Source of the DNA: Roseiarcus sp963779095
GTDB lineage: Bacteria > Pseudomonadota > Alphaproteobacteria > Rhizobiales > Beijerinckiaceae
Length of the DNA stretch: 64,000 bases
Direction of reading: 5' to 3'
Assembly (NCBI GenBank): GCA_963779095.1
Contig: CAVZWU010000016.1
Location: 372,001 to 436,000 of the forward strand
The notes under the pieces are model-generated. The model made no database searches. It was not told the DNA's origin and saw only the letters and a program-made list of their open reading frames with translations. Below are positions 18,404-25,587 of this stretch, piece by piece (the first letter of the stretch is position 1; each line of letters opens with the position of its first letter). Position numbers and translations under genes: made by a program.

Positions 18404-19324
18404 ACCCGAAAAGAAACCCCTCCAATGAGCGGGCCAAACGTGCCTACCTCAGTTGGCTGGGCGGGTCGCAGGGCCGGCACGAGGCCTCGCTCGACGCCGT
18501 CGCAAAGGCGCTGGAGCGCTTCGACGAATACAATAAGCGGCACGACTTCGCCAGGTTCCACTTCGAGCAAGCGCTCGGCTTTAAGGTTCGGCTTGGCGAA
18601 CAGCACAACGCCCGAACGGGAGCGCCATTGTCGGCCTCCACCATCAAATCGACCCTCGCGGCGCTGAAGGCGTTCTTCATCTGGCTGGCGGGCGAACCGA
18701 GCTACAGGGCGAAGCTGCGGCGGTCCGACGCTGAATATTTCAACCCGCTCGACAACCTCGCCCGCGTCGCAGGGGCGCATCGCCGCCGTCCGTGGCCGAC
18801 GCTCGCGCAAATCCGGGCTGCACTCGCCGCCATGCCGACGGAGACGGAAATCGACCTGCGCGACCGCGCGCTCGTCGCCTTCACGATCCTGACCGGCGCG
18901 CGCGACAGCGCCATCGTCTCGTCGCGCCTCAAGCACATCGACATCAAGGCTAAGCTCCTGGAGCAGGACGCGCGGGAGATGGACACCAAGCGCGCGAAGA
19001 CCTTCACGACATGGTTCTTCCCCGTCGACGCTGATATCGAGAAGATCGTCGTCGACTGGGTCGAGTTCCTGCGCAGCGTAAAGCAGTTCGGCCCGGACGA
19101 CCCCATCTTTCCAAAAACCCGCGTCAGGCAGGGGCCGGACTTGGAATTCGCCGCCGTCAGCCTCGACCGCGCGCCGTGGGCGAACGCCAACCCGGTCCGC
19201 ACGCTATTCAAGCAGGCGTTCGGGCGAGCCGGGCTGCCCTACTTCAATCCCCATAGTTTCCGCCAAACGCTTGTCCATCTCGCCTACGAGTTGAAACTCA
19301 ACACCGAGCAGATCAAGGCATGGT
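18400..19324 (+). pseudogene. Tyrosine recombinase truncated by IS21
   Basis: Site-specific recombinase of which about 308 residues remain before the IS21 end. The core-binding domain and most of the catalytic domain are present, with Arg in LTGARDSAIVSSRL and His-x-x-Arg in NPHSFRQTLVHL. The frame enters the IS after IKAW and stops at 19347. The last helices, including the second His and the nucleophile Tyr, are missing, and the rest of the gene is not found on the far side of the IS. It is therefore inactive. Confidence 0.82.
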
Positions 19325-19395
19325 TGTCGATTTCCGTCGAGAACTGACCCGGGATTTCCATTGAGAACTGACCCGGCTTGATGATGGTTTTGGGA

Positions 19396-19963
19396 TCAGG
19401 CGTTCGTCAAGTTTCGAGGTTTCTCCTTTGCGGGTTTGGCGGCTTTCGCCGAGCTGTTCTTGAAGCGGAAGCTGTCGTTTCCGGTTTCGAGAATGTGGCA
19501 GCGGTGGGTGAGACGATCGAGTAGAGCGGTCGTCATCTTCGGGTCGCCGAACACGGTTGCGGACGCGCTTGCGATGATGCTCGATCGCCTGGACGCCGAT
19601 CGCGGTGGCGAGATGCGTCTTGCCCGTGCCGGGGCCGCCGACCAGGACGACATTGTGGGCGTCTTCCAGGAACTCGCAACGATGGAGTTGACGTGTGAGC
19701 GCCTCGTTGACCTCGCTGCTGGCGAAGTCGAAGCCGGCAAGGTCGCGATAGTTCGGAAAGCGGGCCGCTTTGAGCTGGTAGGCCGTCGACCTTACCTCCC
19801 TGTCGGCTGTTTCCGCCTTCAAGAGCTGCGATAGGATGGGCAGCGCCGCCTCAAAGGCCGGAGAGCCTTGCTCGGTCAGCTCGCCGACCGCCTGAGCCAT
19901 GCCGTGCATTTTGAGGGTGCGCAGCATGATGACGACGGCGCCAGCGGCGGGATTATGACGCAT
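19396..19963 (-). pseudogene. istB: IstB helper ATPase with internal deletion
   Basis: AAA+ helper of the IS21 transposase. The start at 19963 overlaps istA by 11 nt, as is normal. The N-terminal part with the Walker A motif VGGPGTGKTH is intact up to about residue 140 (AIEHHRKRVRN). The sequence then jumps to the C-terminal end (TVFGDPKMTTALLDRLTHRC) in another frame. Roughly 80 residues, including Walker B and the sensor regions, are missing, so helper activity should be lost. The element is probably not mobile on its own. Confidence 0.8.
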
Positions 19964-21494
19964 GGCGCGCCTCCCGGGCTTGGCGCAGCGCATCGTAGCG
20001 TTCGACGTTGGCCTGCGGCTCGGAGGTGAGCGTCAAAGCATTGGGCGGCTTCACGACGGGTGGGTCGATTGGCTTGCCGTCAATCAACCGGTGCAGCAGG
20101 TTCAGAATGTGCGTCTTGGTCGGCACGCCGGCCTCCAGAGCCAGTTCGACGGCAGTGAGCACGGCCTGCTCGTCATGCTGGAGGACGAGAGCCAGAATCT
20201 CGACCATCTCGCGGTCGCCGCCCGGCGTCTTGAGCATGCGCTGTTGCAAGGCACGGAAGGCAGGCGGGAGTTCGGCGAACGGCGCGCCGTTGCGGAGTGC
20301 GCCCGGTTTGCGCTGAATGACCGCCAGATAGTGCCGCCAATCGAAAACGGTGGTCGTGCTCTTGCGTTGGTGGGAGCGGGCAAAAACGCGGCGATGTTCG
20401 CAGACGACTTGTCCCTCGGCGGCGACAACGATGCGTTCGGGATAAACTCGTACGCTGACTGGACGATTGGCGAAGGAGGCCGGCACGCTATAGCGATTGC
20501 GGTCCAGATGGACCAGGCACGTCGGCGACACGCGCTTGGCGTATTCGACGAAGCCGTCGAACGGGCGCGAAGGCTGCATCAGATGCTGGACCTCTTCGGC
20601 CCAGGCGTCGGCAATCGCGCCAGGATGCGAGGCGTGCGGCGTCTGCTCCCACAGCTCCCTGCATCGCATCTCCAGCCAGTCGTTCAGCGCCGCCAGGGAG
20701 GGGAAGCTGGGCATGGGCTGCCAGAGCCGATGGCGGGCGTCCTGGACGTTCTTCTCGATCTGCCCCTTCTCCCAACCGGACGCCGGATTGCAGAACTCCG
20801 CCTCGAACAGGAAGTGGCTGACCATGGCTGCGAACCGTGCGTTGACCTGGCGGTTCTTGCCGCGCCCGACTTTGTCGACCGCAGTGCGCATGTTGTCGTA
20901 GATGCCTCGCCGGGGAACGCCGCCCAGCACGCGGAAGGCGTGGTTATGGGCGTCGAACAGCATCTCGTGGGTCTGCTGCGGGTAGGCCCGGAGGAAGAAG
21001 GCGCGGCTGCAGGACAGTTTGAAGTGAGCGACCTGCAGCTTGGTTCGCTCGCCGGCAATGATCGCCCAATCTTCCGACCAGTCGAACTGGAACGCCTCGC
21101 CCGGCAAAAACGCCAGCGGCACGAACACGCCGCGGCCGCACGTCTTCTGTTCCTGTTGCCGAGCGGCCTTCCAGTCGCGAGCGAAGGCCGCCACGCGATT
21201 GTAGGAGCCGTCGTAACCGAGGGCGGCCAGATCGGCGTGCAATTGCTTGGTCGTCCGCTTCTGCTTGCGGGACTTCCCCGCCTCCTGCCGCAGCATATGC
21301 GACAGCTTGTCGGCGTAAGGGTCCAGCTTGCTCGGGCGGTCAGGGATGTTGAACCTCGGTTCAACGGTGTCCGAGCGCAGATATTTGCGGACTGTGTTCC
21401 TCGACAGCCCCGTGCGCCGCGATATCTCTCGGATCGAGAAATGGTCCCGGTAGTGCCAGCGTCGGATGACGCTCAGTAACTCCATGTCGATCAC
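19953..21494 (-). CDS. istA: IS21 transposase IstA
   Basis: 513-residue transposase, full length. An N-terminal helix-turn-helix (HFSIREISRRTGLSRNTVRKYL) recognises the ends. The integrase core shows the DDE residues, with Asp in FQFDWSEDWA, Asp in GIYDNMRTAVDK and Glu in WEKGQIEKNVQ. The reading frame is intact, in contrast with istB. Confidence 0.92.
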   Translation of the reverse strand: MIDMELLSVIRRWHYRDHFSIREISRRTGLSRNTVRKYLRSDTVEPRFNIPDRPSKLDPYADKLSHMLRQEAGKSRKQKRTTKQLHADLAALGYDGSYNRVAAFARDWKAARQQEQKTCGRGVFVPLAFLPGEAFQFDWSEDWAIIAGERTKLQVAHFKLSCSRAFFLRAYPQQTHEMLFDAHNHAFRVLGGVPRRGIYDNMRTAVDKVGRGKNRQVNARFAAMVSHFLFEAEFCNPASGWEKGQIEKNVQDARHRLWQPMPSFPSLAALNDWLEMRCRELWEQTPHASHPGAIADAWAEEVQHLMQPSRPFDGFVEYAKRVSPTCLVHLDRNRYSVPASFANRPVSVRVYPERIVVAAEGQVVCEHRRVFARSHQRKSTTTVFDWRHYLAVIQRKPGALRNGAPFAELPPAFRALQQRMLKTPGGDREMVEILALVLQHDEQAVLTAVELALEAGVPTKTHILNLLHRLIDGKPIDPPVVKPPNALTLTSEPQANVERYDALRQAREARHAS

Positions 21495-21597
21495 TCCATC
21501 GTCCCCCGCCTAGGCCAAGGGGGAAGGGTTCGAACATGGGTCAGTTCTCGGTGGAAAAACCCGTGGCGCCCGGGTCAGCTCTCAGTGGAAATCAACA

Positions 21598-22492
21598 TGC
21601 AATCGAAATGGATAGTGGCTTTGAAAACAAGTATGTATACTATTATTGCTTAAGCGAAGAATTCACGAAGCAGTTCAGACGTTCGATCACTGGCATAATT
21701 GGGGGCGTCTCTCTTAACAAATTCAGAGAAATCAATATTCCTGTGCCGCCGCTTAAGTACCAGCGTCGTATAGTTGCCATTTTGGACGAGGTGTTTGCCG
21801 GGTTGGACGCGATGCGTGCAAACGGCGAAAGGAATATAGCGAACTGTGAGGCTTTGCTGAAAAACAGCTTGCGCGACAGTTTCACAGTTGAGCTTGCAAA
21901 CTGCGAGAAAAAAACGCTGGCTGACGTGGCCAAGGAATTTGGACGGGGTAAATCCAGACATCGGCCACGAGGCGACCCGAAGCTACTGGGCGGGAAATAT
22001 GCGTTTATTCAGACAGGAGACGTAGCTAACGCCACACATGAGATTGAGACGTTTTCGCAGACGTACAATGAACTTGGATTGGCGCAGAGCAAACTCTGGC
22101 CGAAGGGCACGGTCTGCATTGCAATCGTCGGCGCCAACGTCGCCGAAACCGCCATTTTGGGTTTCGACGCTTGCTTTCCGGATAGCGTAATCGGCTTGGT
22201 CCCGGACCCCTTGAGGGCAGACGGCGATTTTATTCAATTCTTACTGACCGCGCATAAGGACATGCTGAAGGAGAAGGGCAAGGGAACCGCGCGCGACAAC
22301 ATAAATATGGCGACGTTTCAGGAAGAACGATTTCCCCTTCCAAACGTGCAGCGTCAAAGGCAAATCGCAGCCCGTTTGATGGCCTTGGCGGAGGAAATAA
22401 ATAATCTCAAAGACGTTATTGCAAACAAGGTCGCAGTCATCGACGAACTCCGCAAATCCCTTCTGCACCAGGCCTTTTCCGGAAATCTCTAG
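21598..22492 (+). pseudogene. hsdS: Type I restriction specificity subunit HsdS, 5'-truncated
   Basis: The frame is open from 21536 inside the IS21 end, but homology starts only at the element border. What remains is the end of the first target-recognition domain, the first conserved helix (PPLKYQRRIVAILDEVFAGLD), the second recognition domain (about 21,920-22,330) and the second conserved helix (RQRQIAARLMALAEEI, ending LRKSLLHQAFSGNL). The first half of a normal HsdS of about 400 residues is gone, so two-part target recognition is lost. It is followed 3 nt later by hsdR. Confidence 0.85.
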
Positions 22493-22495
22493 CCC

Positions 22496-24817
22496 ATGAA
22501 CGAAGCCGAGACCCGCGCCGAACTCATCGACCCCAAGCTGAAGGCCGCAGGTTGGGGCGAGGTCGACGGCAGCCGTATCCGGCGCGAATATGCAATCACC
22601 GGCGGTCGGTTGCTCGGCGGCGGCAAGAAAGGCTCGGCGGATATCGCCGATTATGTGCTTGTCTACCGCAACACGCGCCTCGCCGTGGTGGAAGCCAAGC
22701 GCCGCGACCTGCCCGTGACCGAAGGCCTCGGTCAGGCCAAGGCCTATTCGCAGAAGCTGCAAATCCGCTTCGCCCTCGCCACCAACGGCGACGGCCTTTA
22801 TCGCGCCGACACGCAGACCGGCGACGAGTGTCCGCTTGCCGATTGGCCGACGCCGCAAGACCTGTGGGCGCTGACTTTTCCCGGGGTAAACCTGTGGCGC
22901 GACCGCTTCGCCGCCGCGCCCTATGCCGAGCGCGGCGACTGGACGCTGCGTTTTTATCAGGCCAACGCGGTCGAGCGGGCGTTGGAGCGCGTCGCCGACG
23001 GTGGCAAACGCATCTTGCTGACGCTCGCGACCGGCACCGGCAAGACCTCCATCGCGTTTCAATTCGTCTGGCGACTGTTCGAGGCGAAATGGAGCCTGTC
23101 GGGCGAGCCGACCCGCCGCCCGCGCGTGCTGTTCCTCGCCGACCGCAACAACCTCGCCGATCAGGCCTTCAACGACTTCAACGCCTTCGGCAAGTTCGAG
23201 GAGAAGGCGCTCGTTCGCGTCACCCCCGATGCCATAGCCAAGACCAAACAGACGCCAAAGAACGGCGCGGTCTTCTTCACGATCTTCCAAACCTTCATGT
23301 CCGGCCGCGACGCCAGCGGCCAGCCTGCGCCCTATTTCGGAGACTACCCAGCCGACTTCTTCGATTGCGTCGTCATCGACGAGTGCCATCGCGGCGGGGC
23401 CAACGACGGAGAGTGGCGCAAAATTCTGGAATATTTCTCGCCCGCGCTGCAGCTTGGCCTCACCGCGACGCCGAAGCGCAAGATCAACGCCGACACCTAC
23501 GCCTATTTTGGCGAGCCGGTTTACGTCTATTCGCTGAAGGACGGCATCAACGACGGCTTCCTAACGCCGTTCCGCGTTCGTCAGATTGCGACGACGGTCG
23601 ATGAATATGTCTATACGCCCGATGATGACGTGGTCGAGGGCGAGATCGATGACGGCCGGCGTTACCGCGAAGAAGACTTCAACCGCATCATCGAAATCGA
23701 AGCGCGTGAGCGCAAGCGCGTGGAAATCTTCATGTTGGAGATCGACCAACGCCAGAAGACCCTCGTTTTCTGCGCAAGCCAAGCGCACGCCGCCGCCGTG
23801 CGTGATCTCGTCAATCAAATTAAGATCAGCAAGGACCCTAACTACTGCGTTCGCGTGACGGCGAACGACGGCGCTATCGGCGACCAGTTTCTGAAGGAGT
23901 TCCGTGATAACGAAAAGACCATCCCGACGGTCCTGACGACCTCGCAGAAGCTGACGACAGGAGTCGACGCGCGCAACGTGCGCAACATCGTGCTGATGCG
24001 ACCAATCAAGTCGATGATCGAGTTCAAGCAGATCATCGGGCGCGGAACGCGGCTCTATGATGGCAAGGACTATTTCACGATCTATGACTTCGTGAAGGCC
24101 TACGAGTTATTCAAGGACCCCGAATGGGACGGCGAGCCTCCTGAGCCGGGCGAGCCGAAGCCGCGCCCTGTCGTGTCCGGGCCGGGCGAGCCGACGCCGA
24201 CGGGCGACGGCGGCGAAGAGGACGAACCGAAGCGGCCGAAGAAGATCAAGATCAGGCTCGCCGACGGCAAGGAGCGCACGATTCAGTTCATGGCCGCGAC
24301 AAGCTTTTGGAGTCCGGACGGCAAGCCGATGTCGGCAGCGCAATTCATCGAGGCGCTGTTCGGTCAGCTTCCCGACTTCTTCAAAGACGAGGACGAGCTG
24401 CGCCGCCTCTGGGGCAATCCGGAGACCCGCAGGGCGCTGCTCGACGGGCTGGAGACGAAGGGCTTCGGCCTCTCCCAACTCGCCGAGATGAAGGCGGTCA
24501 TTGACGCCAAGGACAGCGATGTTTTCGACGTGCTGGCCTACATCGGCTTCGCGCTTCCGCCGAAGAGCCGGCAGGAACGGGCGGAGGCCGGCAAGAACCG
24601 GATCAAGAATGTCTACGAGAATAAACTTCAAGCCTTCCTAGAATTCGTCTTGGGCGAGTACGTCCGGCAAGGCGACGACGAGCTGGCTCTGAATAAGCTG
24701 AACGGATTGATCAAGCTCAAGTTTGGCTCGGCGAACGAGGGCGCGAAAGCGCTAGGCGGCGCGGCGACGATCCGGAGCGCGTTCGTCGGCTTCCAGCGCT
24801 ACCTGTATCAAGGCTAG
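22496..24817 (+). CDS. hsdR: Type I restriction enzyme R subunit (EcoEI type)
   Basis: 773-residue motor/nuclease subunit. Residues 1-110 form the PD-(D/E)xK nuclease (VYRNTRLAVVEAKRRD). Then comes a superfamily 2 translocase: Walker A in LATGTGKTS, DEAD-type box VIDECHRGG, motif III GLTATPKR, and motif VI IIGRGTRLYDGKDYF. The C-terminal EcoEI-R domain follows a proline/glutamate-rich linker near residue 560. The frame is intact. With no hsdM in the window and a broken hsdS, it cannot form a complete restriction complex from this locus. Confidence 0.93.
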   Translation: MNEAETRAELIDPKLKAAGWGEVDGSRIRREYAITGGRLLGGGKKGSADIADYVLVYRNTRLAVVEAKRRDLPVTEGLGQAKAYSQKLQIRFALATNGDGLYRADTQTGDECPLADWPTPQDLWALTFPGVNLWRDRFAAAPYAERGDWTLRFYQANAVERALERVADGGKRILLTLATGTGKTSIAFQFVWRLFEAKWSLSGEPTRRPRVLFLADRNNLADQAFNDFNAFGKFEEKALVRVTPDAIAKTKQTPKNGAVFFTIFQTFMSGRDASGQPAPYFGDYPADFFDCVVIDECHRGGANDGEWRKILEYFSPALQLGLTATPKRKINADTYAYFGEPVYVYSLKDGINDGFLTPFRVRQIATTVDEYVYTPDDDVVEGEIDDGRRYREEDFNRIIEIEARERKRVEIFMLEIDQRQKTLVFCASQAHAAAVRDLVNQIKISKDPNYCVRVTANDGAIGDQFLKEFRDNEKTIPTVLTTSQKLTTGVDARNVRNIVLMRPIKSMIEFKQIIGRGTRLYDGKDYFTIYDFVKAYELFKDPEWDGEPPEPGEPKPRPVVSGPGEPTPTGDGGEEDEPKRPKKIKIRLADGKERTIQFMAATSFWSPDGKPMSAAQFIEALFGQLPDFFKDEDELRRLWGNPETRRALLDGLETKGFGLSQLAEMKAVIDAKDSDVFDVLAYIGFALPPKSRQERAEAGKNRIKNVYENKLQAFLEFVLGEYVRQGDDELALNKLNGLIKLKFGSANEGAKALGGAATIRSAFVGFQRYLYQG

Positions 24818-24827
24818 CGTCTGCGAA

Positions 24828-24849
24828 TGTTGGTACATTTGTTGGTATA
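24828..24849 (+). repeat. Right arm-type repeat pair (GTTGGTA x2)
   Basis: GTTGGTACATTTGTTGGTAT, in the same orientation and 12-nt spacing as the pair at 15431-15452. It lies 11 nt past the hsdR stop and about 60 nt inside the right att site. Confidence 0.5.
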
Positions 24850-24908
24850 AATAATTCCTGGCTATTTTTATCGTATATAGAACAATGACATAAATTAAGA
24901 ATGCGATG

Positions 24909-24957
24909 CCTTTCCTAGCACCACTTTTGTGTCTTCGAACGTCCAGGTTAGTCCAAA
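24909..24957 (+). repeat. Right attachment site (attR)
   Basis: Begins CCTTTCCTAGCACCA, a degenerate copy of the tRNA-Leu 3' end, and ends GTCCAAAA, as does the left site. Divergence of roughly a quarter of positions means the island is old, or this end came from a different insertion. Confidence 0.6.
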
Positions 24958-24993
24958 AGATTTGGATAATCAATAGTTTACGTACCTTCTACC

Positions 24994-25118
24994 GTCGGCG
25001 ATGAGTTTGTCGTTACGTGCATTGATCGGCTGGCGCGCTCAATCGGCGACCGTCAGGACATCGTCCGCTCACTCAAAACTAAAGGCGCGACAAGGCGACG
25101 GAACGGTCAAGGCGCCGA
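24994..25118 (+). pseudogene. Serine recombinase (resolvase) remnant
   Basis: A fragment of the resolvase catalytic domain: FVVTCIDRLARSIGDRQDIV followed by SLKTKGA, the strongly conserved region of DNA invertases. After a frame change the next conserved KATE block can still be read. Neither the catalytic Ser end nor the C-terminal HTH is found. It lies just outside the right island border. Confidence 0.62.
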
Positions 25119-25142
25119 TTTGCCGGAAACACGGGGGCTGGG

Positions 25143-25437
25143 ATGACCGGCTGGCGGCGTGATCGAGGTCTGATATTCGTCGTCGAGCGGAGCGTCCGTC
25201 GCGCCGAAAGTCACCGTCTGAGCCCGGATCTGCTTGATCCCGGCCCCCTAGCCGATCGACTGATAGGTCAATCCGTCGCCAGTCTCTTTTTTGTAGGCGT
25301 CAGCCCATTTGACGTAGATGGGACGCAAAGGTGGCGCCCGCGCCGGAAATCTCCGCAGCATGCGGGACGGTGGCTATCGCTCCGCAAACGGCGACCGCCG
25401 CGACGCGGATGAATCGACGAATATAATTCGCATTGAT
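25143..25437 (-). pseudogene. pstS: PstS phosphate-binding protein relic
   Basis: N-terminal remnant of the periplasmic phosphate-binding protein of the Pst transporter. Read on the minus strand, a signal-peptide-like stretch (IRRFIRVAAVAVCGAIA) leads to HAAEISGAGATF. After a frameshift the reading continues as IYVKWADAYKKETGDGLTYQ, SIG, an in-frame TAG, then GAGIKQIRAQTVTFGATDAP. These are the PstS landmarks. The expected ATG reads ATC (25437-25435). The gene is cut off near 25143 and no pstCAB follows. A Pho box survives upstream. Confidence 0.75.
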
Positions 25438-25497
25438 GCCTCTCGAGCGCGAGGCGCGCCACAGCCGTGGCTTCTAAGGGCGCCCGCTTAGGCTGTT

Positions 25498-25515
25498 ACG
25501 ACAGAGCGATGACAG
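25498..25515 (-). promoter_or_regulatory. Pho box (PhoB binding site)
   Basis: On the minus strand CTGTCAT-CGCT-CTGTCGT: two 7-bp PhoB half-sites with the canonical 4-bp spacer, 60 nt upstream of the pstS relic and pointing at it. Confidence 0.65.
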
Positions 25516-25587
25516 TTTTGTAACGAGGCGTCGCGCCCGCCTGGGCGCGCGCGGATCGGTTTCAGGAACGATATAATGGCCGAGACG

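Larger units (their letters stand above)
19325..21597 (-). mobile_element. IS21-family element
   Basis: 2273-bp element bounded by inverted repeats that start TGTCGATTTCC at 19325 and, on the opposite strand, TGTTGATTTCC at 21597. Each end carries two copies of a 20-bp motif containing GAGAACTGACCC or a close variant (19329-19374 and 21538-21592), the multiple-repeat end design of IS21. It codes for istA and a damaged istB on the minus strand. The flanks (catggt left, tgcaat right) show no target duplication, suggesting that DNA next to it was deleted. Confidence 0.88.
15304..24957 (+). mobile_element. Integrative element (genomic island) in tRNA-Leu
   Basis: The element starts in the 3' end of tRNA-Leu and ends at an imperfect copy of the same sequence. 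The left att is at 15304-15354 (CCTTTCCTGGGCACCA through GTCCAAAA) and the right att at 24909-24957 (CCTTTCCTAGCACCA through GTCCAAAA). Just inside each end lies the same direct-repeat pair, GTTGGTAnATTnGTTGGTAT (15432-15451 and 24829-24848), likely arm-type integrase sites. Cargo is a P4-type integrase, excisionase-like genes, a second recombinase, an IS21 insertion and part of a type I restriction system. Confidence 0.8.

Noticed and set aside
25143..25412. 89-residue plus-strand ORF over the pstS relic
   Set aside because: The minus strand carries the clear PstS segments; the plus-strand frame is a shadow.
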